Shown in pieces: positions 39,718 to 49,412 of a stretch of 64,000 bases of DNA. The position numbers and the translations under genes are program-made. The DNA is from an uncultured Clostridia bacterium (lineage in GTDB: Bacteria; Bacillota; Clostridia; Oscillospirales; Oscillospiraceae), in contig CAMUZA010000001.1 of the NCBI GenBank assembly GCA_947165085.1, forward strand, positions 50,947 to 114,946, given 5' to 3'. The notes under the pieces are model-generated. The model was not told where the DNA came from. It ran no database searches and saw only the letters and a list, made by a program, of their open reading frames with translations. Each line of letters opens with the position of its first letter. Position 1 is the stretch's first letter.

Positions 39718-41634
39718 ATGCCGAAAATTCAACAGCTTTCCCCGCACGTCGCAGACCTCATTGCCGCAGGCGAGGTCGTGGAGCGACCCGCCAGCGCCGC
39801 CAAGGAGCTGGTCGAGAACGCGATCGACGCGGGCGCGAAAAATATCACCGTCGAGCTGCAGAACGGCGGCATGACCTTCCTGCGCGTCACGGACGACGGC
39901 TGCGGCATGTCCGCCGAGGACGCGGAAATCGCCTTCCTGCGCCACGCGACGAGCAAGCTGCGTACCGCCTCGGACTTAGAAGCGATCCATACGCTCGGCT
40001 TCCGCGGCGAGGCGCTTGCCGCCATTTCTGCCGTCTCGCGCATCGACCTGATGACCAAGACCGCAGACAGCGATTTCGGCACGGGTCTGCACCTGGACGC
40101 GGGCGTCGTCACCGAGCGCGACAGCGTCGGCTGCCCCGACGGCACGACGATCATCGTCCGCGACCTGTTCTACAACACCCCCGCCAGAATGAAATTCATG
40201 AAGCGCGACACCGTCGAGGCGTCCGCGCTCGTTTCCGCCGTCTCGCGGCTGGCGATCGCCCATCCCGAGGTCTCGATCCGCGTGATCCGCGACGGCGAGG
40301 AGGTCCTGCACACCCCCGGCGACGGGAAGCTCTTCAGCGCGGTCTACGCCGTGCTCGGCAGGCAGAACGCGCAGGAGATGGTCGAGGTCAGCAGCCGCTG
40401 GGAGTCTTACACGCTGACGGGTTACGTTTCCAAGCCCAGCGCGACGCGCGGCAACCGCGCCAATCAGCTCTTTTTCGTCAACGGCCGCCACGTGCGCTCG
40501 AAGACGATGACCGCCGCCCTCGAGGAGGCGTACCGCAACCAGCTCATGGTCGGAAGATTCCCGTCGTGCGTGCTGCATCTGACGCTACCGGAGCATCTGG
40601 TCGACGTGAACGTCCACCCCGCGAAGGTCGAGGTCAAGTTCCTCAACGAGCGCGACCTCTTTGACTGCGTGCGCTACGGCGTGGAGGGCGCGCTGGAAAA
40701 AGCCTCCGGCCGCGTGCAGATGAAGCTGCCGCAGCAGCGGCAGGAAGAACCGGCCGCCGCGCCGAAAAGGCCGGCCGCGGCCGTCTCCTCTCCCGCGAAG
40801 GACACGTTCTTCCGCACCATGAGCGCGGAGGACTATAAGGCCTTCGCGCAGGTCGTCCGCGAGGCGCCCCGCCCCGCCATGACGCCGGAGCTGAAAGCCG
40901 CGCTCGAGCGGAACAAACGTCCGGCCGCGCCGCAGTCCGCGCCGCAGCAAAAACCCGACCAGCCGCTGCCCTCGCCGCAGTCGGCGACGGAGCAAAAACC
41001 TGAAAAACCGCAGCCCGCGCCGAACGCGGCGGAAGAAGCCGCGCAGGAGGAGCTTCCGCTCGAAGCCGCGCCCTACCGTATCGTCGGCGAGGTGCTGAAC
41101 ACCTATATCATCGTGGAGGAGGGCAAAAACGTCCTGCTCATCGACAAGCACGCCGCGCATGAGCGCATTCTGTTTGAAAAGCTCCGCAGCGCGGAGACCC
41201 CCGTAGTGCCTCAGCTCCTGCTGGCGCCGATATTATGTAAACCGGAGCGGGAGGAAGCCGCCATTCTCTTGGACAGCGCCGACCTGCTCGGCGAAGCTGG
41301 CTTCGAGGTCAGCGACTACGGCGACGGCGTGCTCGCCGTCCGGCAGATCCCCGCCGACCTGAATCCGGAGGACACGGAAGCCACGCTGAACGAGCTTGCC
41401 TCCGACCTCAAGGCGGGCAAGCGCGCTGATCCCGCCGCGATGCGCGACGCGATTCTGCACACCGTCGCCTGCAAGGCGGCGATCAAGGGCGGCAGGCACA
41501 CAGACGAAAAAGAGATCGCCGCGCTGGTCCGGGAAGTGCTGTCGCGCGACGACCTCAAGTACTGCCCGCACGGCAGGCCGATCACCGCCGTGCTGACCGC
41601 CGCGCAGTTGGAGCGGCAGTTCAAGAGGGCGTGA
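39718..41634 (+). CDS. mutL: DNA mismatch repair protein MutL (endonuclease type)
   Basis: 638 residues. An N-terminal GHKL ATPase (ENAIDAGAKNI, DDGCGMS, GFRGEALA, within 1-115) is followed by a transducer domain, a Pro/Ala/Gln-rich linker (about 340-450) and a C-terminal dimerisation domain. The latter has 'DKHAAHERI' (about 476), 'ACKAAI', 'CPHGRP' and 'LERQFKR', the set found in MutL proteins with nicking activity, so this MutL probably cuts DNA itself, as expected where MutH is absent. AAGGTGATCCT precedes the ATG. The stop is followed after one base by miaA. Confidence 0.96.
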   Translation: MPKIQQLSPHVADLIAAGEVVERPASAAKELVENAIDAGAKNITVELQNGGMTFLRVTDDGCGMSAEDAEIAFLRHATSKLRTASDLEAIHTLGFRGEALAAISAVSRIDLMTKTADSDFGTGLHLDAGVVTERDSVGCPDGTTIIVRDLFYNTPARMKFMKRDTVEASALVSAVSRLAIAHPEVSIRVIRDGEEVLHTPGDGKLFSAVYAVLGRQNAQEMVEVSSRWESYTLTGYVSKPSATRGNRANQLFFVNGRHVRSKTMTAALEEAYRNQLMVGRFPSCVLHLTLPEHLVDVNVHPAKVEVKFLNERDLFDCVRYGVEGALEKASGRVQMKLPQQRQEEPAAAPKRPAAAVSSPAKDTFFRTMSAEDYKAFAQVVREAPRPAMTPELKAALERNKRPAAPQSAPQQKPDQPLPSPQSATEQKPEKPQPAPNAAEEAAQEELPLEAAPYRIVGEVLNTYIIVEEGKNVLLIDKHAAHERILFEKLRSAETPVVPQLLLAPILCKPEREEAAILLDSADLLGEAGFEVSDYGDGVLAVRQIPADLNPEDTEATLNELASDLKAGKRADPAAMRDAILHTVACKAAIKGGRHTDEKEIAALVREVLSRDDLKYCPHGRPITAVLTAAQLERQFKRA

Positions 41635-41635
41635 G

Positions 41636-42556
41636 ATGAAGGACGTGATCTGCATCGTCGGTCCGACCGCGACCGGCAAGACCGCCCTTTCCGTGCGACT
41701 GGCGCAGAAATACGGCGCGGAGATCGTCTCCTGCGACTCCATGCAGCTCTATCGCGGCATGGATATCGGCACGGCGAAGCCGGCAAAGGACGAAATGTGC
41801 GGCATCCCGCACCGCATGATCGACTGTCTCGACCCGCGCGAGCCGTATTCCGTCAGCCGCTACGTACACGACGCGGACGAGTGCGTGCAGGATATCCTTC
41901 GGCGCGGCAGGCGCGTGATTATCGTCGGCGGGACGGGTCTGTACGTCGATTCGCTGATCGCCGGACGGCAGTTTGCGCCGTTTCCCGAGACGGGCCGCCG
42001 CGAGGAATTGACGAAGATCGCCGAAACGCAAGGCATTGAGGTCCTCATGGAACAGCTCCGGCAGGTCGATCCCGAGGCTGCGGCGCACATCCACCCCGCC
42101 AACCGCAAGCGCGTCATCCGCGCGCTGGAGATCTATTTAGAGACCGGCACGACCATGACAGCGCACGATCTGGCGACGAAAGCGCAGCCCGCGAAGTACG
42201 ACCCGTGCTGGATCGGTCTGGACTACGAAAACCGGGAAACGCTCTACCGCCGGATTGATATCCGCGTGGAGCAGATGATCGCGCAGGGGCTGGTCGGGGA
42301 AGTCCGCGCTTTGCTGGACAGCGGCGTGCCGGCGAGCGCGACCGCCATGCAGGCGATCGGCTACAAGGAGCTGACTGCGTACCTGCGCGGCGAGGGGACG
42401 CTTCCCGACGCGGTCGCCGCGATCCAGCAGGCGAGCCGCCGCTATGCCAAGCGGCAGCGGACGTGGTTCCGCCGCAATCCGGAGATCCACTGGATCGAAC
42501 TACCCGACGCGCCGTTCGACCCCTTCCCCGCCGCCTGCGCGCTTTGCGAAGCGTAG
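41636..42556 (+). CDS. miaA: tRNA dimethylallyltransferase MiaA
   Basis: 306 residues. Adds the dimethylallyl group to A37 of tRNAs reading UNN codons, making the substrate for MiaB. P-loop GPTATGKTALSV (about 8-19), 'DSMQLYRGMDIGTAKP', 'VGGTGLYVDSL' and 'QAIGYKEL' are typical. It starts one base after the mutL stop, so it is translationally linked. Confidence 0.96.
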   Translation: MKDVICIVGPTATGKTALSVRLAQKYGAEIVSCDSMQLYRGMDIGTAKPAKDEMCGIPHRMIDCLDPREPYSVSRYVHDADECVQDILRRGRRVIIVGGTGLYVDSLIAGRQFAPFPETGRREELTKIAETQGIEVLMEQLRQVDPEAAAHIHPANRKRVIRALEIYLETGTTMTAHDLATKAQPAKYDPCWIGLDYENRETLYRRIDIRVEQMIAQGLVGEVRALLDSGVPASATAMQAIGYKELTAYLRGEGTLPDAVAAIQQASRRYAKRQRTWFRRNPEIHWIELPDAPFDPFPAACALCEA

Positions 42557-42563
42557 CGGCGCA

Positions 42564-42600
42564 CGGCGACGATACGGACGGATTGCCGCGTCACTTCGCT
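42564..42600. repeat. Degenerate remnant of the palindromic repeat family (R5)
   Basis: GACGATACGGACGGATTGCCGCGTCACTTCGC resembles the right-hand half of R3 (GACGATACGGACAGATTGCCGCG...). No intact ends. The rest of the 42557-42740 gap shows no gene. Confidence 0.5.
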
Positions 42601-42740
42601 CCCCGCAGCGGCACGGTTGGCCGGACAATTCCGCTTTCACTTGAAAATTATTTCCACTGTTCGACGCCTTTCCGCCGATTCTGACAGCGGGAAACGATAC
42701 AATATAGGTATCCCAAAACACAAGAAAAGAGGTACCTATC

Positions 42741-42965
42741 ATGGCAAACACAGAAAACCTGCAGGATCTGATCCTCAACGAGGTGCGCCGGGAGCATACG
42801 CCGGTCACGATGTTCCTGATGAACGGCTTTCAGCTCAAGGGCATCGTCACCGGCTTCGACAGCTTCGTCGTCGTCTTGAGCTCCGAGGGAAAACAGCAGA
42901 TGATCTACAAGCACGCGATCTCTACGCTCGTGCCGCTGCAGCCCGTCCGCTTCCCGCCCGCGTAA
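42741..42965 (+). CDS. hfq: RNA chaperone Hfq
   Basis: 74 residues. Sm1 motif '[19 protein letters not shown]' and Sm2 '[10 protein letters not shown]' are complete; the N-terminal '[20 protein letters not shown]' matches Hfq helix 1. It forms a hexameric ring that binds U-rich and A-rich RNA. The C-terminal tail is very short, as in other Firmicutes. Own ribosome site AAGAGGTACCTATC. The miaA-hfq neighbourhood is widely conserved. Confidence 0.96.
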   Translation: MANTENLQDLILNEVRREHTPVTMFLMNGFQLKGIVTGFDSFVVVLSSEGKQQMIYKHAISTLVPLQPVRFPPA

Positions 42966-42996
42966 CCGCGCTGCAGTCCTGCAACAAGGGAGAAGT

Positions 42997-44193
42997 ATGA
43001 AAAAGCAGGGCGAATTCTACTTAAAACTAACCTCCATACTGCTGGCGGCGCTGCTGGCGATCTTCGTCCTTTGCTCGATCTTTCTCAGGTCGGGCGAGGA
43101 CTACACGACGCTCGCGCCCGTCTACTGCGAAGTCGGCGACGGTATTACCGTTTCCGGCTTTGTGGTGCGTTCGGAGGAGCTTTTGGTCAGCAGCGCCCCC
43201 TATCCGGTCGCGGCGCTGTCCGAGGGGCAGCGGGTCGGCGGCAGCCAGACCGTCGCCTATGCCTGCGCGTCGGAGGACGCCGCCCGCGCGCAGCGGGAGC
43301 TGCTTTCTCTTCAGACGCAGCGCGACCGCCTGAGCTTCGCGTCCGAGGGCGCGAAGGAGCTTACCGCTGCGGACGCTTCGATCGCGGCAAGCATCATCCG
43401 CCTGTCCGCGCTGACGGCGGCGCAGTCTCTGCCGCGCATGCGGGCGGTCTGTGACGAGCTGGAGCCGCTCGTTCTGCAGCGCAGTCTGCGCGCGGGCGAC
43501 ACGGCGCGGGTGCGGGCGCGGCTTTCAAATCTGGCGGAGGATATCGCCGTGCTGGAGGCGCAGTGCGTCTGCGTTCCGATCACGGTCCCGCAGGCAGGCT
43601 GCTTCTCGCAGGTGACGGACGGCTTCGAGCGCGTCCTCACGCCGGCGCGGCTGGAAACGATGACGCTTTCCGACCTGCGCGGGATCACGGCGCAGCGCGA
43701 ATCCGTGCCGGAGCATACGATCGGGCGGCTGATCTGCGGACAGAAGTGGTATCTGGTCTGCGAGCTTCCCGCCGGCGTGTCGGACCGCTGCGCCGTTGGC
43801 GACAGCCTGCTGCTGACCCTGATCGGCGAGGAGCTGACCGACCTGCCCGTGCAGATCGAGCGGCTCTTCACGCAGGAGGACGGCGCGAGCCTGCTGGTCG
43901 TCTCCTGCGCCGAGCGGATGCAGGACGTGAGCGCGCTGCGTGCGGTCACGGCGACGCTGAATTTCAAAACCTACGAGGGTCTGCGGGTCCCGAAAACCGC
44001 CGTCCGCACCGAGGACGGCGTGACGGGCGTTTACGTGCTCATCGGCGCGAAAGCGCGGTGGAAGCCGGTCGAGATCCTCTTTGCATACGAAGAATACTGC
44101 CTGATCCGGCAGGAGCCGGAGGGTCTTCGGGCGGACGATCAGGTCATTCTGACCGAGGAAGAAATCAGAGACGGGAGTGTGATCGCGGAATGA
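42997..44193 (+). CDS. HlyD-like membrane-anchored protein
   Basis: 398 residues. One N-terminal transmembrane helix ('LTSILLAALLAIFVLCSIFL', about 11-30) anchors an extracellular part of HlyD-family layout: an N-terminal barrel strand set ('GDGITVSGFVVRSEELL'), a helical hairpin (about 85-185, 'QRELLSLQTQRDRL') and C-terminal barrel ('LRVPKTAVRTEDGVTGVYVL'). In Clostridia such proteins are regularly found just upstream of yggS-sepF, so a link to the division/envelope cluster is likely; no transporter partner is encoded here. Its stop overlaps the yggS start (ATGA). Confidence 0.75.
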   Translation: MKKQGEFYLKLTSILLAALLAIFVLCSIFLRSGEDYTTLAPVYCEVGDGITVSGFVVRSEELLVSSAPYPVAALSEGQRVGGSQTVAYACASEDAARAQRELLSLQTQRDRLSFASEGAKELTAADASIAASIIRLSALTAAQSLPRMRAVCDELEPLVLQRSLRAGDTARVRARLSNLAEDIAVLEAQCVCVPITVPQAGCFSQVTDGFERVLTPARLETMTLSDLRGITAQRESVPEHTIGRLICGQKWYLVCELPAGVSDRCAVGDSLLLTLIGEELTDLPVQIERLFTQEDGASLLVVSCAERMQDVSALRAVTATLNFKTYEGLRVPKTAVRTEDGVTGVYVLIGAKARWKPVEILFAYEEYCLIRQEPEGLRADDQVILTEEEIRDGSVIAE

Positions 44194-44888
44194 TCGCGGA
44201 AAACATCGCCGCCATCCGCGCGCGGATGGACGCGGCGGCAAGGAAAGCGGGTCGAGACCCGAAGGACGTCGTGCTGTGCGCGGCGACGAAGATGAACGGC
44301 GCGGACCGCGTCCGCGAGGCGATCGCCGCGGGAATTACCTGCTGCGGCGAAAACCGCGTGCAGGAGCTGACCGCCAAGCGCGCCGAGCATGCCTACGACG
44401 GCGCAAGCGTGCATTTTATCGGCCATCTGCAGACGAACAAGGTCAATAAGGTCGTGGGCAAGGTCGATCTCATCCAGTCCGTCGACCGGCCGGAGCTGCT
44501 CGCGGCGATCGAGAAGGAAGCGGCGAAGCAGGCAATCGTACAGGACATCCTGCTCGAGATCAACATCGGCGCGGAGGAGAGCAAATCCGGCTACGCGCCT
44601 GAGGCGGTCGACGCCGTCGCCGCCGCGATGGAACAGTATCCGCACTGCCGTCTGCGCGGACTGATGGCAATCCCTCCCGTTTCGGAAAAAAGCGGCAGTA
44701 ATTGCAGATTTTTTACGGAAATCAAGAGAATTGCTGTTGACATAACAGCAAAAAACTATCATAATATTAGCATGGAAATTTTGTCGATGGGCATGACGGA
44801 CGACTTTGAAGACGCCATCGCCTGCGGCAGTACGATGATCCGCGTCGGGACGGCGATCTTCGGCGCAAGGGATTATTCGAAGAAATAA
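44190..44888 (+). CDS. yggS: PLP-binding protein YggS/PROSC family
   Basis: 232 residues, alanine racemase-like N-domain fold. It binds pyridoxal phosphate and takes part in PLP homeostasis. Lys in 'LCAATKMN' (about 35) is the PLP Schiff-base residue; 'GENRVQEL', 'HFIGHLQTNKV' and 'LSMGMTDDFEDAI' followed by 'RVGTAIFG' are family hallmarks. ATG 44190 overlaps the upstream stop; GATCGCGGA upstream gives a weak ribosome site, so coupling is likely. Precedes sepF as in many Firmicutes. Confidence 0.94.
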   Translation: MIAENIAAIRARMDAAARKAGRDPKDVVLCAATKMNGADRVREAIAAGITCCGENRVQELTAKRAEHAYDGASVHFIGHLQTNKVNKVVGKVDLIQSVDRPELLAAIEKEAAKQAIVQDILLEINIGAEESKSGYAPEAVDAVAAAMEQYPHCRLRGLMAIPPVSEKSGSNCRFFTEIKRIAVDITAKNYHNISMEILSMGMTDDFEDAIACGSTMIRVGTAIFGARDYSKK

Positions 44889-44915
44889 TATGTTTACAAA
44901 CGGAGGATAACAATC

Positions 44916-45404
44916 ATGGGACTGATGGATGAAATCAGAAAGCTGACCCGCCCCTATTCCGAACCGGAAGACGATTACGATGATTACGACGAAGATCTGC
45001 CCGAGGAAGAACCGGAACCCGATCCCGCGCCCTACCGCGCCTCGTCCGGCTACTCCCGCGGCGCCGCGGCGCCCGCTGCGGAGACCCGCTCCCCGGCAGG
45101 CCGCGTCGTGAATATCAGCTCCGGCACCCAGCTCCAGGTCGTTCTGGTCAAGCCCGAGCGCTTCGATCAGGTCTCCGAGATCGCGGACAGCCTGCGCGAC
45201 AAGAAGGCCGTCATTCTGAATCTCGAAACGACCAACAAGGACGTCGCCCGCCGCCTGGTGGACTTCCTGTCCGGCTGCGCCTACGCCCTCGACGGCAAGA
45301 TCAAGAAGATCGCCGTCTCCACCTACCTCGTCACCCCGTACAACGTCGGCGTCGTCGGCGAACTGGCGGACGAGCTGGAGAAGAACGAGAGCACCTATTT
45401 CTGA
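44916..45404 (+). CDS. sepF: Cell division protein SepF
   Basis: 162 residues. An N-terminal amphipathic membrane-targeting segment (MGLMDEIRKLTRPY) and an acidic linker ('DDYDDYDEDLPEEEPEPD') precede the SepF domain (about 75-160: 'VVLVKPERFDQVSEIADSL', 'VILNLE', 'RLVDFLSGCAYALDG'). It tethers FtsZ to the membrane. ATG 44916 has GGAGGATAACAATC upstream. Confidence 0.95.
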   Translation: MGLMDEIRKLTRPYSEPEDDYDDYDEDLPEEEPEPDPAPYRASSGYSRGAAAPAAETRSPAGRVVNISSGTQLQVVLVKPERFDQVSEIADSLRDKKAVILNLETTNKDVARRLVDFLSGCAYALDGKIKKIAVSTYLVTPYNVGVVGELADELEKNESTYF

Positions 45405-45448
45405 TCCTGCTTTTCCTACATAAAAACAGGTAGATAGGAGGTTTCATG

Positions 45449-46189
45449 ATGCTGACACCGCAGCAAATCCAGGAGATCAGTTTTGAAAAAGCCATCTTCG
45501 GCGGCTATGACATGGCGTCCGTCGACGAAGTGCTGGAGCCGTTGACGGAAGATTATCTCACACTATATAAAGAAAACTCCGTTTTGAAAAGCAAGATGCG
45601 AATCTTAGTTGACAAGCTGGAGGAATACCGCAGACAGGAATCGACCATGCAGAGCGCCATCCTCGCTGCGCAGAAGACCTGCGAGCAGATGACGGTCGAG
45701 GCGGAGAAGAAGTGCGCGAAGATGCTCCGCGAAGCGGAGGAAGCCGCCGCTGCTAAGGCGCAGAGTGCGGATCAGATGATCGGTACGGAGCAGGAGCGTC
45801 TGGAGGCGGCAAAGCAGGCGACCGCGCAGTTCATCGACAGCATGGAGCGCCGTCTGAACCGGCAGCTCGAGCTGCTTGCGGAGCTCCGCAAGCAGGAGCT
45901 TCCCGAGCAGGCTAAAGCGCCTGCAGAAGAGCCGGTCCGCCCGTTTGACTACGACAAAAATCCCATTGATCCCACGCCCGAAGAAAAGGCGGACGCGCTG
46001 ATCGAAGAGATCGGTCTGCACATCGAGGAGTCCATGGACGTCCCCGAGACGACCCTGCCGATCGACGAAGCGCCGATCGAAGAGGCGGCGCCCGCCGAGG
46101 AGACCGCTGCGCTGCACGGCGAGCTGTCGCCCGCCAAGCAGAAGCTGCTGGAAGAGCTGAAATTCGGCCGCAGCGGCGATTCGAAATAG
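45449..46189 (+). CDS. divIVA: DivIVA/GpsB-family division protein
   Basis: 246 residues. N-terminal DivIVA lipid-binding motif ('MLTPQQIQEISFEKAIFGGYDMASVDEVLEPL'), then long coiled coils (about 30-150) and an acidic Pro/Glu-rich tail. It marks curved membrane at poles and septa. Two adjacent ATGs (45446 and 45449) are possible; AGGAGG lies seven bases from the second, which I use. Follows sepF and precedes ileS, a classic Firmicute order. Confidence 0.9.
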   Translation: MLTPQQIQEISFEKAIFGGYDMASVDEVLEPLTEDYLTLYKENSVLKSKMRILVDKLEEYRRQESTMQSAILAAQKTCEQMTVEAEKKCAKMLREAEEAAAAKAQSADQMIGTEQERLEAAKQATAQFIDSMERRLNRQLELLAELRKQELPEQAKAPAEEPVRPFDYDKNPIDPTPEEKADALIEEIGLHIEESMDVPETTLPIDEAPIEEAAPAEETAALHGELSPAKQKLLEELKFGRSGDSK

Positions 46190-46204
46190 AATCATCATCC
46201 ACCT

Positions 46205-46440
46205 GCGCTGATGGGGACAAACAGCACACCCTCCGCGTGCAGAAAGCTGCCGGTCGATGCGAGGCAGCCGCGCGGCGTGCGAATATCACCCCGGAGCATC
46301 CGCCCGAACGAACGAGTAAGGCGCGACGGCTCACGCCCGTTACCGCGTGTTTGAGCGCCCCCGTTATTTGGGGGAACAGGAGTGGTACCGCAGAGGAAAA
46401 CGCACCTCTGTCTCTTGATCGAGACAGAGGTGTTTTTTTG
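46205..46440 (+). promoter_or_regulatory. T-box riboswitch (isoleucine) upstream of ileS
   Basis: The leader ends with the T-box antiterminator GGAGTGGTACCGC (46379-46391) and a strong terminator, CACCTCTGTCTC / GAGACAGAGGTG followed by seven T (46403-46439). An ATC in 'GCGAATATCACC' (about 46278-46289) is the probable isoleucine specifier codon. Uncharged tRNA(Ile) would prevent termination and switch on ileS. Confidence 0.88.
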
Positions 46441-46456
46441 CGAATCCCTTTTGTTA

Positions 46457-46536
46457 TGTCATTGCGAGCAGCGAAGCTGCGTGGCAATGACACCGTTTAG
46501 CGGACTGCCGCGCGGATTCGCTGCTTGCAATGACAC
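46457..46536. repeat. Short palindromic repeat copy R6
   Basis: Starts TGTCATTGCGAGCAGCGAAGCTGCG and ends GCTTGCAATGACAC, with an internal GGCAATGACAC; no long core. It lies between the T-box and ileS, so it is inside the ileS leader transcript. Confidence 0.7.
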
Positions 46537-46607
46537 CGTTGCCCGGTTCGTTCCGCATTCTCTTCCCGTTCTCAATTCATTTGTAAACTCATTTCTGGAG
46601 GAAATTT

Positions 46608-49412
46608 ATGGACTACAAAGACACCATCATCACACCGCAGACCGACTTCCCCATGCGCGCGGGTCTTCCCGCCCGCGAGCCGGGCATGCTGGAGCGCTGG
46701 AACCAGATCGACGTCTACCGGCTCCTGCTTGAGAAGAACGAGGGCAAGCCCGCCTTCGTCCTGCACGACGGTCCCCCGTTCTCCAACGGCGACATCCACA
46801 TGGGCCACGCGCTGAACAAGACGCTCAAGGACTTCATCGTCCGCTCCTACGCCATGCGCGGTTACTACACCCCCTACACGCCCGGCTGGGACAACCACGG
46901 CATGCCGATCGAGTCTGCGATCATCAAGAAGAACAAGCTCAATCACAAAACCATGCCCGTGACCGAGTTCCGTTCCGCCTGCGAGGCGTTTGCCGAGGAC
47001 TTTATTCAGCGGCAGATGGCGGGCTTCCGCCGTCTCGGCGTTCTGGGCGACTGGGCGCATCCCTACCGCACGATGGATCGGCATTTTGAAGCCGAGGAGG
47101 TCAAGGTCTTCGGCGAGATGTACCGCAAGGGCTACATCTACAAGGGCTTGAAGCCCGTCTACTGGTGCCCGAAGGACGAGACCGCGCTGGCAGAGGCGGA
47201 GATCGAGTATCAGGACGACCCCTGCACCACGGTCTACGTCAAGTTCCGCATGGAAGACGACCTCGGAAAGCTCCCGCACCTCGATCACGACAAGCTCTTC
47301 TTCCTGATCTGGACGACGACGATCTGGACGCTCCCCGGCAATATGGGCATTTCCCTGCATCCGCGTGAGAGCTACGCCGTCGTCAGGGCGGACAACGGCG
47401 AATCCTATATCATCGCCGAGGCGTTGGTCGAAAAGGTCATGCAGGTCGGCGGCGTCGCGGATTACGAAATCGTCGAGACCCATCCGGGCAGCTTCTTCGA
47501 GAACATGCTCGCCAAGCACCCCTTCCTCGACAAGACCTCGCGCCTCTTAAACGCCGAATACGTCACCATGGACTCCGGCACCGGCTGCGTCCACACCGCG
47601 CCGGGCTTCGGCGCGGACGACTATCAGACCTGCCGCCGCTACGGCATGGAGCTGATCGTGCCGGTCGATGACCGCGGCCGCCATACCGACTACGCCGGCC
47701 CCTACGCCGGCATGAAGACCGACGAGTCCAACCCCGTGATTTTAGAGGACATGAGAAAGAGCGGCGCGCTCTTCGCCTCCGAGCGCATCGTCCACAGCTA
47801 CCCGCACTGCTGGCGCTGCAAGTCCCCGATCATCTTCCGCGCCACCCCGCAGTGGTTCTGCTCTGTTGAGTCGTTCAAGGACGAGGCGGTCGCCGCCTGC
47901 GAGCAGGTCGAATGGCTGCCCGCGTGGGGCAAGGACCGCATGGTCTCCATGATCCGCGACCGCGCCGACTGGTGCATCTCCCGTCAGCGCCGCTGGGGTC
48001 TGCCGATCCCCGTTTTCTACTGCAGGGACTGCGGCAAGCCCGTCTGCACGCCCGAATCCATCGAGCACATCTCCAAGCTCTTCGACGAGCACGGCTCGAA
48101 CTACTGGTTCGCCCATGAAGCGGCGGAGCTCGTTCCCGAAGGACTGACCTGCCCGCACTGCGGCGGCAAGACCTTTGAGAAGGAAACCGACACGCTCGAC
48201 GGCTGGTTCGACTCCGGCTCGACCCACATCGCCTCCCTGCGCCGCGAGCATCCCGCGCTGTGGCCGGCGACGATGTATCTCGAGGGCGCGGATCAGTACC
48301 GCGGCTGGTTCCAGTCGAGCCTGCTCACCAGCGTCGGCGCGCTCGGCAAGGGCGCCCCGTTCTTAAAGTGCCTGACGCACGGATGGACGGTCGACGGCGA
48401 GGGCAAGGCGATGCACAAGTCCCTCGGCAACGGCGTCGATCCGGCGGAGCTCATCCGCGACTTCGGCGCGGACATCGTCCGTCTGTGGGCGGCGTCGGCG
48501 GACTACCGCGCCGACGTGCGCTGCTCGAAGGAGATCTTCAAGCAGCTTTCCCAGACCTATCTGAAATTCCGCAACACCGCCCGTTACTGCCTCGGCAATT
48601 TGGCGGAGTTCGACGCGAACGACCTCGTCCGGCCCGAGGACATGCCGGAGCTTGACCGCTGGGCGATCACGAAGCTGGGTGCGCTGATCCGCACCTCCTT
48701 CGAGGCGTACGACAACTATGAATTCCACGTGCTGACCCACGCAGTCAATGATTTCTGCGTTGTCGAGCTGTCCAACTTCTATCTCGATATTCTGAAAGAC
48801 CGCCTCTACTGCGAATCGAAGAACGGTCTCAAGCGCCGCAGCGCGCAGACTGCCCTCTTCCTGATCGTGGACGCGCTGGCGAAGATGTACGCGCCGATCC
48901 TGCCGTTTACCTGCGACGAGATCTGGCAGGCGATGCCGCACCGCGACGGCGACGATACGCGCAACGTCGTTCTCAACGAGCTGGCAAAGCCGTATGACGC
49001 CTACGCCCTCTCTGACGACGCCATGGCGAAGTGGGACAAGCTGATCGCCTTGCGGGACGACGTCAACAGCGTCCTTGAGCTTGCCCGCGCCGAGAAACGC
49101 ATCGGCAAGGCGCTGGAGGCGTGCGTTTCCCTCTGCGCCGCGGACGGTGAGGGCAAGGCAGTCCTCGAGACGCTCAAGGACTTCAATCTGCCCGAGCTGT
49201 TCATCGTCTCCGACGTCAAGCTGACGGAGCAGGCGTCGGGCGAGGTGCTGTCCTCCGGTGTGAGCGCCCACTATCCCGGCATCCGCATCGAAGCGACCGA
49301 AGCGCCCGGCACGAAGTGCCCGCGCTGCTGGATGCACTCGACGCAGGCGAACGCAGACGGACTCTGCCCGCGCTGCGCCGCCGTCGTTGCGGAATTGGAT
49401 TTGAGCGAATGA
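46608..49412 (+). CDS. ileS: Isoleucyl-tRNA synthetase
   Basis: 934 residues, class I synthetase with editing domain. The HIGH signature is 'GDIHMGHALNK' (about 61-71), KMSKS-type is 'KAMHKSLGNG' (about 601-610), and the CP1 editing domain lies between. The C-terminal zinc finger 'CPRCWMHSTQANADGLCPRC' is present. Controlled by the T-box upstream. GGAGGAAATTT precedes ATG 46608. Its stop overlaps the start of the next gene. Confidence 0.97.
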   Translation: MDYKDTIITPQTDFPMRAGLPAREPGMLERWNQIDVYRLLLEKNEGKPAFVLHDGPPFSNGDIHMGHALNKTLKDFIVRSYAMRGYYTPYTPGWDNHGMPIESAIIKKNKLNHKTMPVTEFRSACEAFAEDFIQRQMAGFRRLGVLGDWAHPYRTMDRHFEAEEVKVFGEMYRKGYIYKGLKPVYWCPKDETALAEAEIEYQDDPCTTVYVKFRMEDDLGKLPHLDHDKLFFLIWTTTIWTLPGNMGISLHPRESYAVVRADNGESYIIAEALVEKVMQVGGVADYEIVETHPGSFFENMLAKHPFLDKTSRLLNAEYVTMDSGTGCVHTAPGFGADDYQTCRRYGMELIVPVDDRGRHTDYAGPYAGMKTDESNPVILEDMRKSGALFASERIVHSYPHCWRCKSPIIFRATPQWFCSVESFKDEAVAACEQVEWLPAWGKDRMVSMIRDRADWCISRQRRWGLPIPVFYCRDCGKPVCTPESIEHISKLFDEHGSNYWFAHEAAELVPEGLTCPHCGGKTFEKETDTLDGWFDSGSTHIASLRREHPALWPATMYLEGADQYRGWFQSSLLTSVGALGKGAPFLKCLTHGWTVDGEGKAMHKSLGNGVDPAELIRDFGADIVRLWAASADYRADVRCSKEIFKQLSQTYLKFRNTARYCLGNLAEFDANDLVRPEDMPELDRWAITKLGALIRTSFEAYDNYEFHVLTHAVNDFCVVELSNFYLDILKDRLYCESKNGLKRRSAQTALFLIVDALAKMYAPILPFTCDEIWQAMPHRDGDDTRNVVLNELAKPYDAYALSDDAMAKWDKLIALRDDVNSVLELARAEKRIGKALEACVSLCAADGEGKAVLETLKDFNLPELFIVSDVKLTEQASGEVLSSGVSAHYPGIRIEATEAPGTKCPRCWMHSTQANADGLCPRCAAVVAELDLSE

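Noticed and set aside
46200..46440. A tRNA or other structural RNA gene in the divIVA-ileS gap
   Set aside because: The conserved GTGGTACCGC element, specifier ATC and terminator identify a T-box leader; no tRNA cloverleaf is present. I recognised no tRNA or rRNA gene anywhere in the window.
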